64,000 bases of DNA from Fictibacillus nanhaiensis (GCF_023715445.1 NZ_JAMBOD010000001.1:1054001-1118000); one strand, 5' to 3'. Positions 9,276-17,221 are shown, numbered from the stretch's first letter. The notes: generated by a model not told the origin, from the letters alone. Translations and numbers: made by a program.

Positions 9276-9827
9276 GTCTACAGAAGCAAAAGTAATAATC
9301 CATTTGCCATCAATATATTCATAACCTAAAGTTATCTCGTATATGCCATAAAGATCAGAAGTATTTTTTTGATAAACACGGTATGAAGTATCCGAAAGCT
9401 GCTTGATGTTTACGGGTTGTTCTTCCTCTAACCACGGTGGCAGTTCAGTCGGAATGATATATAAAGAACTTTCTTTTTCTTCGAATAGACCATCGGTGTA
9501 GTATGTTGCAATGTCTTCAGAAACATAATTGGTTAGATGAGAAATAAGTTCATCTTTAGTAGAATAGTTTTTTACTTTATAATATTCATCTGTTTCCTGC
9601 TTAAGAGCTTCCATGAAAAGGCTTGCATTTTTTTTAGCAACATCCTCGTTGAATTCATGGATTTTTCCTTCCCCATTTTTGCTCTCTTCAGCAGTAACCG
9701 GCTGATTGATCATTTTATCTGCAGTATTGGAATCCTCTTGAACTTTCTCTGTAATGTTAGGGACAATTAGAAAGGACAGCATAACAGCAAAACAAAGTGC
9801 TATAAAAGCTTTCACGAGATCCACCAC
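9273..9827 (-). CDS. Conserved membrane-anchored protein of unknown function
   Basis: 184 aa with one N-terminal hydrophobic segment (about residues 7-24, ALCFAVMLSFLIVPN) and no lipobox, so probably an extracellular domain held by a single anchor. The region after residue 65 has a compact mixed fold with PTELPPWL and a C-terminal strand-rich end. It faintly recalls the IseA/YoeB type of cell-wall proteins, but I cannot assign it. Single gene with its own terminator. Confidence 0.65.
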   Translation of the reverse strand: MVDLVKAFIALCFAVMLSFLIVPNITEKVQEDSNTADKMINQPVTAEESKNGEGKIHEFNEDVAKKNASLFMEALKQETDEYYKVKNYSTKDELISHLTNYVSEDIATYYTDGLFEEKESSLYIIPTELPPWLEEEQPVNIKQLSDTSYRVYQKNTSDLYGIYEITLGYEYIDGKWIITFASVD

Positions 9828-9914
9828 CCTACATTGTTTTCTTACTATAATCTATTCACTGAATTCTAGATTCTAAACCTTATTTCTGAAAACTTGAGTT
9901 TGACGAGATTTTGA

Positions 9915-10178
9915 TTAACATGTTCTCTTTGATTTTTTGCTCTTTTTTCCTATTTCATACAACCCAGTTGCTGCCAAGCCTGCGATACTACCAGACCACA
10001 AACGCAATTCAACGGTCATATCAGTAAAAGGAGAGGCTAGGAATCCGACTATTAATCCAACAAAAAAGCTGCTAATAGGGATATATTTCTTAGGAATCGG
10101 GAAAGTACGTTTTAGAAGCTCCATAAGAGCAGTCACTAATGGGGCTAACAGCGTAGAAAACATGAGTACTTGCTCCAA
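9915..10178 (-). CDS. Holin-like membrane protein (A118 Hol118 type, YtkC-like)
   Basis: 87 aa from a TTG at 10178, chosen because GAGGAGG lies 8 nt upstream; the open frame runs further 5' with no ribosome site. Two or three membrane helices (LMFSTLLAPLVTALMELL; SSFFVGLIVGFLASPF; LWSGSIAGLAATGLYEIG) and a very basic tail KKSKKSKR. This order matches phage A118-type holins. No phage genes surround it, so it is a chromosomal holin-like gene rather than part of a visible prophage. Confidence 0.7.
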   Translation of the reverse strand: MEQVLMFSTLLAPLVTALMELLKRTFPIPKKYIPISSFFVGLIVGFLASPFTDMTVELRLWSGSIAGLAATGLYEIGKKSKKSKRTC

Positions 10179-10399
10179 CCGGACCACCTCCTCTTTTTTC
10201 TTAGCACGCTTCCAACCTTTTGTGTATCTTAAAGATTCAAGCTTCATAACTTAATTCCTGCCTGACTAAATAATTACTTTTTGTCCTAATCCGAATGAGT
10301 CTTTTAGCATAAACTGAAGTGCCATGATTTTTTTCGGTTATTTTATTTAAATCGGTCCATACTAATGGTAATGAAAGGCAAGACAGGAGTGAGTTTTTT

Positions 10400-10612
10400 A
10401 TGGTAAAAGGTGACGATCTTTTTCTTATACGTCTGGAAGCAAATGAAATCTCTTGGTGGGAGTATGCACGGAATGTATCTCCAGGTTCGAGGCCCCAGCA
10501 ATATTTAACATATTGGTCTTTTTTAAAAAATAGAGGAAAACTGCCTAGAAGATTAGTTAAAGAAGCTGAATGGCGCATGGAAGCTAGAAGAAAAGGTTTG
10601 CTTGATACTTAA
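10400..10612 (+). CDS. Small hypothetical protein
   Basis: 70 aa, basic and Trp/Arg rich at both ends (EISWWEYARN; EAEWRMEARR). Real gene signals: ribosome site AGGAGTG 9 nt before ATG and a strong terminator right after the stop. No membrane segment or known motif. Function unknown. Confidence 0.65.
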   Translation: MVKGDDLFLIRLEANEISWWEYARNVSPGSRPQQYLTYWSFLKNRGKLPRRLVKEAEWRMEARRKGLLDT

Positions 10613-10617
10613 TATAC

Positions 10618-10656
10618 AAAAAGCAAAAGATCTCGAAAGATCTTTTGCTTTTTTTA
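10618..10656. terminator. Bidirectional terminator
   Basis: AAAAGCAAAAGATCT-CGAA-AGATCTTTTGCTTTT, a 15-bp perfect stem with A and T runs on both sides; serves the + gene at 10400 and the - gene at 10654. Confidence 0.92.
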
Positions 10657-10842
10657 GCTATGTAATTTTCTTAATAATACGTTTAATTTTCTCATTTGAG
10701 ATTCGTAGCCTGGCTTAAGCTCATATTCAAGATCCTTTAATTCTGAATCAACAACCTCATAAGCATAGCCTTGGCTCAGTAAAGCTTCAACAAGTAAATC
10801 TTTATCTTCATCTGTGAGATTTAACTTTTTTTTATATTTCAT
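10654..10842 (-). CDS. Small hypothetical protein
   Basis: 62 aa starting MKYKKKLNLTDEDKDLL; ATG 10842 has GAAGGGGG 8 nt upstream, so the longer frame to 10872 is not used. Charged, mostly helical, no membrane segment. Convergent with the small gene at 10400 and sharing its terminator. Function unknown. Confidence 0.65.
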   Translation of the reverse strand: MKYKKKLNLTDEDKDLLVEALLSQGYAYEVVDSELKDLEYELKPGYESQMRKLNVLLRKLHS

Positions 10843-10931
10843 TTTATTAGCCCCCTTCAAGTATGAATCCATTATAACGCGGGGCTTAAAAGTTTATCCT
10901 TACTAAAAATTTGGAAATTTCCAATCTGTAT

Positions 10932-11117
10932 CTAACTGGTAATTACAACCCATGTAATGGCACCAATAATAATCAGCACGTTGGTAAAATAATCGATAAT
11001 GCGCGCATCCTTCTTTAACATATTTGCAGTAAAATAAAGTAATAAACCAAAACAAAAAATAACGGCTAAATAAAACCCAATCACCGACCAGGATAAGAAC
11101 AAAATTTGATTTTCCAT
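10932..11117 (-). CDS. Small two-helix membrane protein
   Basis: 61 aa from ATG 11117 with GGGAGG upstream (seven codons inside the longest frame). Two hydrophobic helices: WSVIGFYLAVIFCFGLLLYF and TNVLIIIGAITWVVI. Unknown function; similar tiny membrane proteins are common in Bacillaceae. Confidence 0.6.
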   Translation of the reverse strand: MENQILFLSWSVIGFYLAVIFCFGLLLYFTANMLKKDARIIDYFTNVLIIIGAITWVVITS

Positions 11118-11134
11118 ATTTATCCTCCCTCTCT

Positions 11135-11265
11135 TCATTCATAAATCGAAGGATATTGATTCGTAAGGTAGCTGGCTGGCATATTTTCATAAATGAAGCC
11201 CCTATAGCTTTGCGTCCCCACTTTTCAGTGAATTTGCCTTTATCAAACGATTTATGGCGTTTCAT
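11135..11265 (-). pseudogene. Possible small gene with a frameshift
   Basis: From ATG 11265 the frame reads MKRHKSFDKGKFTEK, then after one extra base (near 11221) another frame reads VGTQSYRGFIYENMPASYL... to a TGA at 11135 that abuts the ribosome site of the next gene. Both halves look protein-like and polar. No clear ribosome site precedes 11265. This could be a decayed small gene, a sequence error or chance. Confidence 0.3.
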
Positions 11266-11369
11266 AAGATAATTTGTCGTAAAAATAAATCCTTTTCCCT
11301 ACCCATAGGGATATTATACCAAATCATAAAAGAAAAAAGTAAGTATTTTTTTAAATATTTTAACAATAA

Positions 11370-11558
11370 TTAACTTATGTGGTCTTCTCTGCCTAAAAAC
11401 TGTGCATTCTTCCACTCCGATTCTAATTCTGTTAGTGTAAATTCAGTTAAATGCCTATGATCTTCATACCCATATATCCCCTTATGAATGAGCCGTTGAA
11501 TTAAACGTTGCTTTCTTCCCTCAACAGCTTTCCGTAATTGTCCTTTATAATGATTCAT
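11370..11558 (-). CDS. Small basic protein, Fur-regulated basic protein (FbpA) type
   Basis: 62 aa. Pattern QLRKAVEGRKQRLIQRLIHK, GIY, then LTEFTLTELESEW, matches the FbpA/Fbp family of small basic proteins that help the FsrA iron-sparing RNA in B. subtilis. Strong ribosome site AAGGAG 9 nt upstream. I see no clear Fur box in the short upstream region, so iron control is not shown here. Confidence 0.55.
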   Translation of the reverse strand: MNHYKGQLRKAVEGRKQRLIQRLIHKGIYGYEDHRHLTEFTLTELESEWKNAQFLGREDHIS

Positions 11559-11627
11559 TCCTCAATCTCCTTTTTGTTAACCATTTTAACCACCTAAAAG
11601 AAGATTCAAGCATATTAACAAAATAAA

Positions 11628-11655
11628 AAGCTCCTTTCATTACGAAAGGAACTCT
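11628..11655 (-). terminator. Terminator of the 54-aa gene
   Basis: Minus-strand AGTTCCTTTC-GTAAT-GAAAGGAGCT then TTTT; it supports a real minus-strand gene just upstream. Confidence 0.8.
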
Positions 11656-11668
11656 TGAAGTTACTCGT

Positions 11669-11833
11669 TTAATGTAAGACAGATTTACTCCATTGTTCAT
11701 AAACAGAATTAGGCGCATTCCAGCAAAGCCAGGAAACCATTGTTTTTATCCCTTGTTGACTTACTTCCCAGTATTCCCAGCGTCGTTTGGAGAGATTTTC
11801 ATAAATTCCTGTTTCATTAACCCAGCCATCCAC
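11669..11833 (-). CDS. 54-aa Trp-rich hypothetical protein
   Basis: GTG start at 11833 with AGGAGG 7-8 nt upstream, stop at 11669, and a terminator directly after. The protein starts VDGWVNETGIYENLSKRRWE and has six Trp in 54 residues (for example EYWEVS, SWLCWN, EQWSK). No known motif. The complete set of signals argues that it is a real gene. Confidence 0.6.
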   Translation of the reverse strand: MDGWVNETGIYENLSKRRWEYWEVSQQGIKTMVSWLCWNAPNSVYEQWSKSVLH

Positions 11834-11996
11834 ATTAAACGCCTCCTATTTATTTTCTTTATAAAAACTTCTTTATAAACTTTTTATTTCCTTTTTTTAA
11901 CGTTTGTAAAACTCCGACAAAAGGTAACATAATACTACAAATTCTATATGTTATTTTACTTATATCCCTCAAAATCATACATGCTAGGAGAAATTT

Positions 11997-12572
11997 ATGG
12001 ATCTTTGGAATTTACCTACTCTTACACTGGCTAAAAAACTACTCGGCATGGAGTTGGTTCATGAAAATCAGGAAGGAATCACATCCGGCATCATCGTTGA
12101 AACAGAGGCCTATTTAGGACCTGAAGACCGGGCAGCCCACTCTTACGGCAACCGCAGAACGGCTAGAACTGAAGTAATGTTTCATCATGCAGGAACGATA
12201 TATACTTATTTCATATATGGCATGCACGTTTGTTTTAATATCGTCTCAGGGCCTTTAGATAAACCAGAAGCTATTTTAATCAGGGCTATTCAGCCAGTAA
12301 AAGGTATAGAGCTGATGAAAAAGAGAAGAATCGGAGTAAAAAAAGAGGTACAGCTTACAAATGGCCCAGGCAAGCTTTCTAAAAGCATGGGATTTACTCT
12401 TGAACATTCTGGTCAAAAAATGAATGATGGAGGGATCAGTATTCAAGAAAGGCTGGAGATTCACCCTTACGAAATAGCGTCAGGACCACGAATAGGCATT
12501 CAATATGCTGAAGAGGCTGTTCATTTCCCTTATCGGTTCTGGATAAAAAACAACCCTTACGTATCACGTTAA
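11997..12572 (+). CDS. 3-methyladenine DNA glycosylase (AAG/MPG family)
   Basis: 191 aa, a normal length for bacterial AAG (YxlJ-like). Removes alkylated or deaminated purines (3-methyladenine, hypoxanthine) from DNA. IVETEAYLGPEDRAAHSY holds the catalytic Glu of the family, followed by RTARTEVMF and YTYFIYGMHVCFN (base-flipping/intercalating region), then LTNGPGKLSKSMG. ATG has CTAGGAGAAA upstream. Overlaps the convergent membrane gene by 4 nt. Confidence 0.9.
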   Translation: MDLWNLPTLTLAKKLLGMELVHENQEGITSGIIVETEAYLGPEDRAAHSYGNRRTARTEVMFHHAGTIYTYFIYGMHVCFNIVSGPLDKPEAILIRAIQPVKGIELMKKRRIGVKKEVQLTNGPGKLSKSMGFTLEHSGQKMNDGGISIQERLEIHPYEIASGPRIGIQYAEEAVHFPYRFWIKNNPYVSR

Positions 12573-12586
12573 TACGTAGGGTTGCT
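12545..12586 (-). terminator. Terminator of the 12569-13255 gene
   Basis: CAACCC-T-TACGTA pairs with TACGTAGGGTTG; the minus strand has TTTTTT after the stem. It overlaps the ends of both convergent genes. Confidence 0.65.
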
Positions 12587-13255
12587 TTCGTGGGCTATTG
12601 AAACAGCCGCATCTTCATGTACTAGATCAACAGCTGCAGTTCTATTGGTTTCCTGCATCCAAACAAGATGGTAATACGTCTGTTTTTTTATAGATACATA
12701 TTTCATCTGCATAATAAAAAGCCAAACAATCAAGAATAATACAGTTTTTAACATGCTTTCAGCTGTAAAGCTCACGGTATTAAGAGGAAGCACATCTACT
12801 ATTATGCTGGAAATCAAGCCACCAAAAAGAGCTGTCAATAAGAACAGGGGCTGACTGTTTCGTAAGAACCTTAATCTATTCCCTAAGTAGTTTTGAATAA
12901 AAAGTCGTTCATTAGTGTTAAACTGTAAATAGCGGCTTTTGGCTGATTTGGCATTTCTTGTTAAACCCTTTGACCCGTCTGATTGCCAAAGCGTTTTAAG
13001 AAAAAGATTAAATTCAATATCACGTGCAGGTTCGATAACCATCTTACGGTGAATGAAATTATGTGCCTGATAAAAAGCTATACCTTTATTCAATAGTTCC
13101 AATAATACATAACCCGCCATAATGGTTAAAGCAAATACAAACCAGAATGAATTCAAACCGTTTTCCAATAAAACGAATATGGGATTAGTTACTGTTTTAA
13201 TCTGCACCCAAATAACTTTTCCAGCAAGCATTATTAATTCAAGCCATTTTTCCAA
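12569..13255 (-). CDS. Multi-pass membrane protein of unknown function
   Basis: 228 aa from TTG 13255, chosen because CGGAG lies about 8 nt upstream; GTG 13264 is an alternative. About four hydrophobic helices: near the N-terminus (IMLAGKVIWVQI; FWFVFALTIMAGYVLLELL) and later (PLFLLTALFGGLISSIIVDVL; LKTVLFLIVWLFIM), with a large polar loop between (about residues 70-145). No known motif. Function unknown. Confidence 0.6.
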   Translation of the reverse strand: MEKWLELIMLAGKVIWVQIKTVTNPIFVLLENGLNSFWFVFALTIMAGYVLLELLNKGIAFYQAHNFIHRKMVIEPARDIEFNLFLKTLWQSDGSKGLTRNAKSAKSRYLQFNTNERLFIQNYLGNRLRFLRNSQPLFLLTALFGGLISSIIVDVLPLNTVSFTAESMLKTVLFLIVWLFIMQMKYVSIKKQTYYHLVWMQETNRTAAVDLVHEDAAVSIAHESNPTY

Positions 13256-13360
13256 AAGTATCACTCCGAAAAATAATTATGTATCTTCTTATTTTAACAT
13301 GAAGTTTCTTTTATGCTTACATTTTTTTACTCATTATTTCAAAACTAGTAATTTAGACAT

Positions 13361-13387
13361 AAAAAAACCGCAGGAATAATCCTGCGG
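13361..13387 (-). terminator. Terminator of the glutamate symporter gene
   Basis: Minus-strand CCGCAGG-ATTATT-CCTGCGG followed by TTTTTTT. Confidence 0.9.
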
Positions 13388-13404
13388 CCATTCTTATTTC
13401 TTTT

Positions 13405-14640
13405 TTAGGCAGTAGCTTCCTGCTCTCTAGAACTAACGTGCTTATCTTCACCTTTATCAACGATAACTGCACAAGCAGCATCCCCTGTAATATTAACAGC
13501 TGTTCTAAGCATATCCAATAGCCGGTCAACACCTAGAATCAACGCGATACCTTCTACAGGCAATCCTACAGAGTTTAATACCATTGCTAACATGATAAGT
13601 CCAACTCCAGGAACTCCTGCTGTACCGATACTTGCGAGTACTGCTGTTAAGATTACAGTCAGCATAGCACCAATACTTAAGTTAACATCATACACTTGTG
13701 CGATAAAGATCGTCGCAACCCCTTGCATGATAGCTGTTCCATCCATGTTAATCGTAGCACCAAGCGGCTGAACAAATCCGCTTACAGACTTGCGGACGCC
13801 AAGGTTTTCTTGAGCAGTTTTCATAGAGATAGGAAGTGTAGCATTTGAACTTGAAGTACTGAATGCTACAGACATAGCAGGCGCAAAACCTTTAAAGAAC
13901 CAAAGCGGATTCTTCTTCGCAATCAGTGCGACTGAACCCCCATAAGTCACTACAGAATGAATGGCAAGAGCTGCAATAACGATAATCATATAGAGACCCA
14001 TCGCTTTAATCGCATCCATACCCTGGCTTCCAATAGCTGATGCAATCAATGCGAAGGCACCGTATGGAGCAAATTTCATGACAACATTAACAAGGTACAT
14101 CATAATTTCGTTACCTTGTTCTATTAAATTCATAATTCCTTTTGTCTTGCTTCCTAGCATTGTTAAAGCAAAACCAACAAATACTGAGAAAGCAATGATT
14201 TGAAGCATATTCCCATCAGCCATAGCCTGAACAGGATTCGTAGGAATAATTCCTAATAGAGTATCTGTAACAGCTGGAGCTTCTTGTGCTTCAAATTTTG
14301 CTCCTTCGGTTTCAAAGTCACCCACGCCAGGTTTAAAAATAAGTGCTAAAGCCATAGCAATAATGATGGCGATTGTTGTAGTAGCAAGGAAGAAACCGAT
14401 AGTTTTTGCACCGATACGACCTAATTTCTTTGGATCACCTAATCCTGCAGTTCCTAGTACTATCGAGAAAAACACAATGGGTACAACTAGCATTTTAATT
14501 AAGTTTAAGAATAATGTTCCTACTGGTTTTAATACGTATTTATCCAGTGTACCGAAAGCATCTGGCATAGCTAAGTTAAGAATAAGGCCTGCAACTACCC
14601 CAAGTGCCAATGCAATCAAGATTTTAGTTGACAATTTCAT
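13405..14640 (-). CDS. gltT: Dicarboxylate/amino acid:cation symporter (GltT/GltP type)
   Basis: 411 aa, full length for the DAACS family. It imports glutamate/aspartate or C4-dicarboxylates with H+ or Na+. Hairpin-1 serine-rich motif FSTSSSNATLP (about residue 270), NMDGTA in TM7, and the substrate site GVDRLLDMLRTAVNITGD (about 370) are intact. ATG preceded by AAAGGGGG. The leader carries a c-di-AMP riboswitch with its own terminator, which predicts shut-off when c-di-AMP is high. The gene symbol is by similarity; gltP cannot be excluded. Confidence 0.92.
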   Translation of the reverse strand: MKLSTKILIALALGVVAGLILNLAMPDAFGTLDKYVLKPVGTLFLNLIKMLVVPIVFFSIVLGTAGLGDPKKLGRIGAKTIGFFLATTTIAIIIAMALALIFKPGVGDFETEGAKFEAQEAPAVTDTLLGIIPTNPVQAMADGNMLQIIAFSVFVGFALTMLGSKTKGIMNLIEQGNEIMMYLVNVVMKFAPYGAFALIASAIGSQGMDAIKAMGLYMIIVIAALAIHSVVTYGGSVALIAKKNPLWFFKGFAPAMSVAFSTSSSNATLPISMKTAQENLGVRKSVSGFVQPLGATINMDGTAIMQGVATIFIAQVYDVNLSIGAMLTVILTAVLASIGTAGVPGVGLIMLAMVLNSVGLPVEGIALILGVDRLLDMLRTAVNITGDAACAVIVDKGEDKHVSSREQEATA

Positions 14641-14736
14641 AAACGCATCCCCCTTTATTAGAAAATTCTTACTATTGTTACTATAGTATGAGGAGTGTGT
14701 CCTAATACATGCCTAAATTTTATGTTTGCATATAAA

Positions 14737-14773
14737 AAACCACGAAAAAAATAGAGAGAAATTTTCCGTGGGG
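14737..14773 (-). terminator. Riboswitch-linked terminator before gltT
   Basis: Minus-strand CCACGGAAAA pairs with TTTTTCGTGG, followed by TTTTTT. The loop contains TTTCTCTCT, complementary to GGAGAGAGAG just upstream (14809-14818), offering a competing antiterminator. Confidence 0.8.
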
Positions 14774-14821
14774 TTACACAGCAACACATAGACTTAGCCC
14801 ATGTATAAGCTCTCTCTCCAA

Positions 14822-14935
14822 AAACGCTTACGAGGTTAGCTGTCGGATTAGGGAATTGAGAGTTATCCCTTTTGTGGTTGGTTCACAAATTCATCCCAGG
14901 CTTAGTGCCAAAGTTGTGGTTCCCCCGCTTCTTTT
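14822..14935 (-). promoter_or_regulatory. Cyclic di-AMP (ydaO/yuaA type) riboswitch
   Basis: The minus strand reads AGCGGGGGAACCACAA, TTTGG, AGGGATAACTC, CCCTAATCCGACAGCTAACC and TCGTAAGCG. GGGGAACC, AGGGATA and the highly conserved CCGACAGCTAAC segment are hallmarks of ydaO leaders. It lies between a promoter and a terminator upstream of the symporter gene, in the same direction. Family behaviour: c-di-AMP binding turns the gene off. Confidence 0.88.
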
Positions 14936-14983
14936 ATTCAGAATAGAACAAAAGAATTCAGCGAATCATATTAATATGTTTTA

Positions 14984-15013
14984 ATCTTATCAACATACAT
15001 AAAAATTTGTCAA
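14984..15013 (-). promoter_or_regulatory. gltT promoter
   Basis: Minus strand TTGACA (15013-15008), 18-nt spacer, TAAGAT (14989-14984), about 50 nt before the riboswitch aptamer. Confidence 0.6.
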
Positions 15014-15149
15014 GATTTCTGAATGTGCTTATTTATTCCAGTTAAATGTTTACTCATGAAGGTTTTTCCAAAACTTCTTTTCTACCCCATAAGTACAAAA
15101 AAATAAGCGAATTATGTAAAAGGTTCTATCTTTCAGGGAGGTATTGTAA

Positions 15150-15344
15150 ATGAGGATCGTATTTTATGAAAAAGGTGAGTTAAGCATTATTGTTGGTGCT
15201 TCAAAACTAAAGGGCGAATTAACGATTGAGCAGATAAAAAATGAAAGTGAAAAAAAAGCAAAAGAACTTGGTGAATTATTGGGCCGCGAAATTGGATTTC
15301 TAATTGATATGAATGGTAAATTAGACGCTCAATTGAAAAAATAA
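15150..15344 (+). CDS. Small hypothetical protein
   Basis: 64 aa, begins MRIVFYEKGELSIIVGASKL and ends in a charged helix. Ribosome site CAGGGAGG 9 nt before the ATG and a terminator straight after the stop. No membrane segment. Function unknown. Confidence 0.65.
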   Translation: MRIVFYEKGELSIIVGASKLKGELTIEQIKNESEKKAKELGELLGREIGFLIDMNGKLDAQLKK

Positions 15345-15349
15345 ATGAT

Positions 15350-15388
15350 AAAAAAAGCTGGACAAAATACTCGTCCAGCTTTTTTATT
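15350..15388. terminator. Bidirectional terminator
   Basis: AAAAAAGCTGGAC-AAAATACTC-GTCCAGCTTTTTT between convergent genes. Confidence 0.9.
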
Positions 15389-16115
15389 ATGGTTTCCATT
15401 GATTATATACCCAGTTCCCCATCTTATAATATCCTCTGCGGTTGGGATGCAACGAATCGGCAAAATACATTTCTTTCTCAATATTTTCATAAAGTTCATA
15501 CGTTGAAATGTATTTTGTCAATGTACTTTCTTTGCTTACTTCTATAATAGCTTCATTCCACGAACGGATAATTTCAGGAGCTGCAGGGTCATATTCTTCT
15601 CCAAAATAAGGATTATACAATCCGAGTACATACACTTGTGCAAAAGAGTTGTTTTCTCTTACTGTTGTTAAGGTTTTGGTTAAATTGTTACGTAGTTTTT
15701 CTTTTCCAAGAAGAAGCGGCTGTTGGGGCAGCTGACGGAAATTCCATCCTGCTGCGTGTCTAAAATCATTAGTACCAATAAATACGAATACATAGTCAGC
15801 TTGTTTTAAGGCTTTAATCACAACACCGTTATCCAGTTGCCTCAAAAGCTGATCTGATCTCTGGCCGCTGATACCAAAATTATTGACAATTACATTTCTT
15901 CCGGTTTGATTCTGTATATTTTGCCGAACTACCCCAATATATCCCGTTTTTGAGGGATCGCCAACTCCATATGTTAACGAGTCACCCAAAGCTGCGATTT
16001 TTATAGTATTTGTCTTTCCTGCACCTTCCGTTTTATCGAAAACTTGAAATACCGCAAATAGAAGGATAGCAAGAATCGCCCCTCCTAATAACCATTTTTT
16101 TGATACCTTCCTCAC
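15387..16115 (-). CDS. SGNH/GDSL-family hydrolase, membrane anchored
   Basis: 242 aa, GTG start with GAGGA upstream. N-terminal hydrophobic anchor (about residues 8-26) then an SGNH domain: block I GDSLTYGVG (nucleophile Ser), block II GISGQR, block III GTNDFR, block V DSLHPNRRGY with the catalytic Asp and His. It resembles Bacillus YpmR-type esterases. Acts outside the membrane on an unknown ester or acyl substrate. Confidence 0.85.
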   Translation of the reverse strand: MRKVSKKWLLGGAILAILLFAVFQVFDKTEGAGKTNTIKIAALGDSLTYGVGDPSKTGYIGVVRQNIQNQTGRNVIVNNFGISGQRSDQLLRQLDNGVVIKALKQADYVFVFIGTNDFRHAAGWNFRQLPQQPLLLGKEKLRNNLTKTLTTVRENNSFAQVYVLGLYNPYFGEEYDPAAPEIIRSWNEAIIEVSKESTLTKYISTYELYENIEKEMYFADSLHPNRRGYYKMGNWVYNQWKP

Positions 16116-16200
16116 ATTACGTCCTCAATTCTTGTTATTGTTTTATTACTTTTTACCATAATGAAGGAAAATATCAAGTATTGAATGTGCTGTTGAAAAA

Positions 16201-16359
16201 TTATTTAATCCGGTAGTCTTCTGAAGTTTGAGGCGTATCTTCCCAAAGGTGCTCCTTATCATAGTGATAGGTATCTTTTTTCACAAATGAATGTATGAGC
16301 AATGCTACTCCTCCGCATAATAGACCTGCTGGTAATAGGGCGATCAAAAATCCTGTCAT
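16201..16359 (-). CDS. 52-aa single-pass membrane protein
   Basis: ATG 16359 is preceded by AGGAGGGG at 7-8 nt. Starts MTGFLIALLPAGLLCGGVAL (one membrane helix), then an acidic, Tyr-rich cytoplasmic tail ending TSEDYRIK. No known motif. The perfect ribosome site and clean frame support it as a real gene. Confidence 0.6.
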   Translation of the reverse strand: MTGFLIALLPAGLLCGGVALLIHSFVKKDTYHYDKEHLWEDTPQTSEDYRIK

Positions 16360-16492
16360 ATTAATCCCCTCCTGTACCAAACTATATGAAAAGCAATGAT
16401 CATTTATGAAACGAAGTAAAATTTTTAATCAATCATTACAAACAAAATAATAGGGTATATACGTATAGAAAGAATAAGACGGAGGTGCCTTC

Positions 16493-17194
16493 GTGGGGTT
16501 TTTATTCATATTACTTTACTTTGCAATAATCGCAGTCGTCATAGAAATTAACGTTCTTTTATTTACTCTGACAGGACTAAAGAAAGAGGTTGCCCGGTTT
16601 CAAGTCATTTCCATGTTTACTGCTACGGGGTTTACAACTGGAGAGTCTGAACTGATTTTAGGACACCCAATACGAAGAAGGCTGAGCACGTTCCTCATTC
16701 TTTTTGGTGTTTTTTCTCTCGCTGTGGTCATTTCTTCTATCAGCAATATATTATCTGATGAGTTCCGATCAATTGAACTTGGAATGATCGCTCTTTTCCT
16801 TATTATTTTTTATTTGATTTTAAGCGTCCCAAAGTTAAAAAACTTCCTTGAAAAATTATTTAAAAAGCATTTGCATAAGCAATATAACCTTAGTGATTTA
16901 CCCCTCCGTGAAGTAATGTATTTTGATGAAAAAGATGTTGTGGTAGAACTTCCAATCCATGAAGGTTCATCTGTAATTGGAAAATATTTAAAAGATATAA
17001 TAAAAAGTGAAGATGATCTGAACGTGCTTTTTATTAAACGAGGTGATATGACATTAAGGAAGGATAGCTACACAACAGAAATTCAAGAGGGAGATATGAT
17101 CTACTTATATGGACATCTAGACTCTCTAAATAACAGGTTTGAAAAAGAGATGAAAGAATTAAAAGAGAAAAAGGAAAAAGAGGATCAAATTTAA
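16493..17194 (+). CDS. Membrane protein with C-terminal RCK_C (TrkA-C) domain
   Basis: 233 aa, GTG start with GGAGGTG upstream. Membrane helices occupy about residues 1-28, 60-85 and 92-115; between the first two is FTATGFTTGESE, reminiscent of the pore motif of Trk/Ktr potassium channels. Residues about 145-222 fit an RCK_C domain (VVVELPIHEGSSVIGK ... GDMIYLYG), a fold that in other proteins binds c-di-AMP or small ligands. A role in ion transport or sensing is an inference. Ends in a charged coil. Confidence 0.7.
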   Translation: MGFLFILLYFAIIAVVIEINVLLFTLTGLKKEVARFQVISMFTATGFTTGESELILGHPIRRRLSTFLILFGVFSLAVVISSISNILSDEFRSIELGMIALFLIIFYLILSVPKLKNFLEKLFKKHLHKQYNLSDLPLREVMYFDEKDVVVELPIHEGSSVIGKYLKDIIKSEDDLNVLFIKRGDMTLRKDSYTTEIQEGDMIYLYGHLDSLNNRFEKEMKELKEKKEKEDQI

Positions 17195-17216
17195 AAAGGA
17201 GCAACTCGCTCCTTTT
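17194..17216. terminator. Bidirectional terminator
   Basis: AAAAGGAGC-AACTC-GCTCCTTTT between the convergent RCK_C gene and the GGDEF-EAL gene. Confidence 0.8.
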
Positions 17217-17221
17217 CATCA

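Noticed and set aside
9915-10178. Prophage suggested by the holin-like gene
   Set aside because: No integrase, terminase, capsid or lysin genes nearby.
10237-10578. Minus-strand 113-aa frame
   Set aside because: Antisense to the small gene at 10400, which has a clear ribosome site and terminator; this frame has neither.
11693-11878. Plus-strand 61-aa frame
   Set aside because: Antisense to the 54-aa minus gene that has a perfect ribosome site and terminator.
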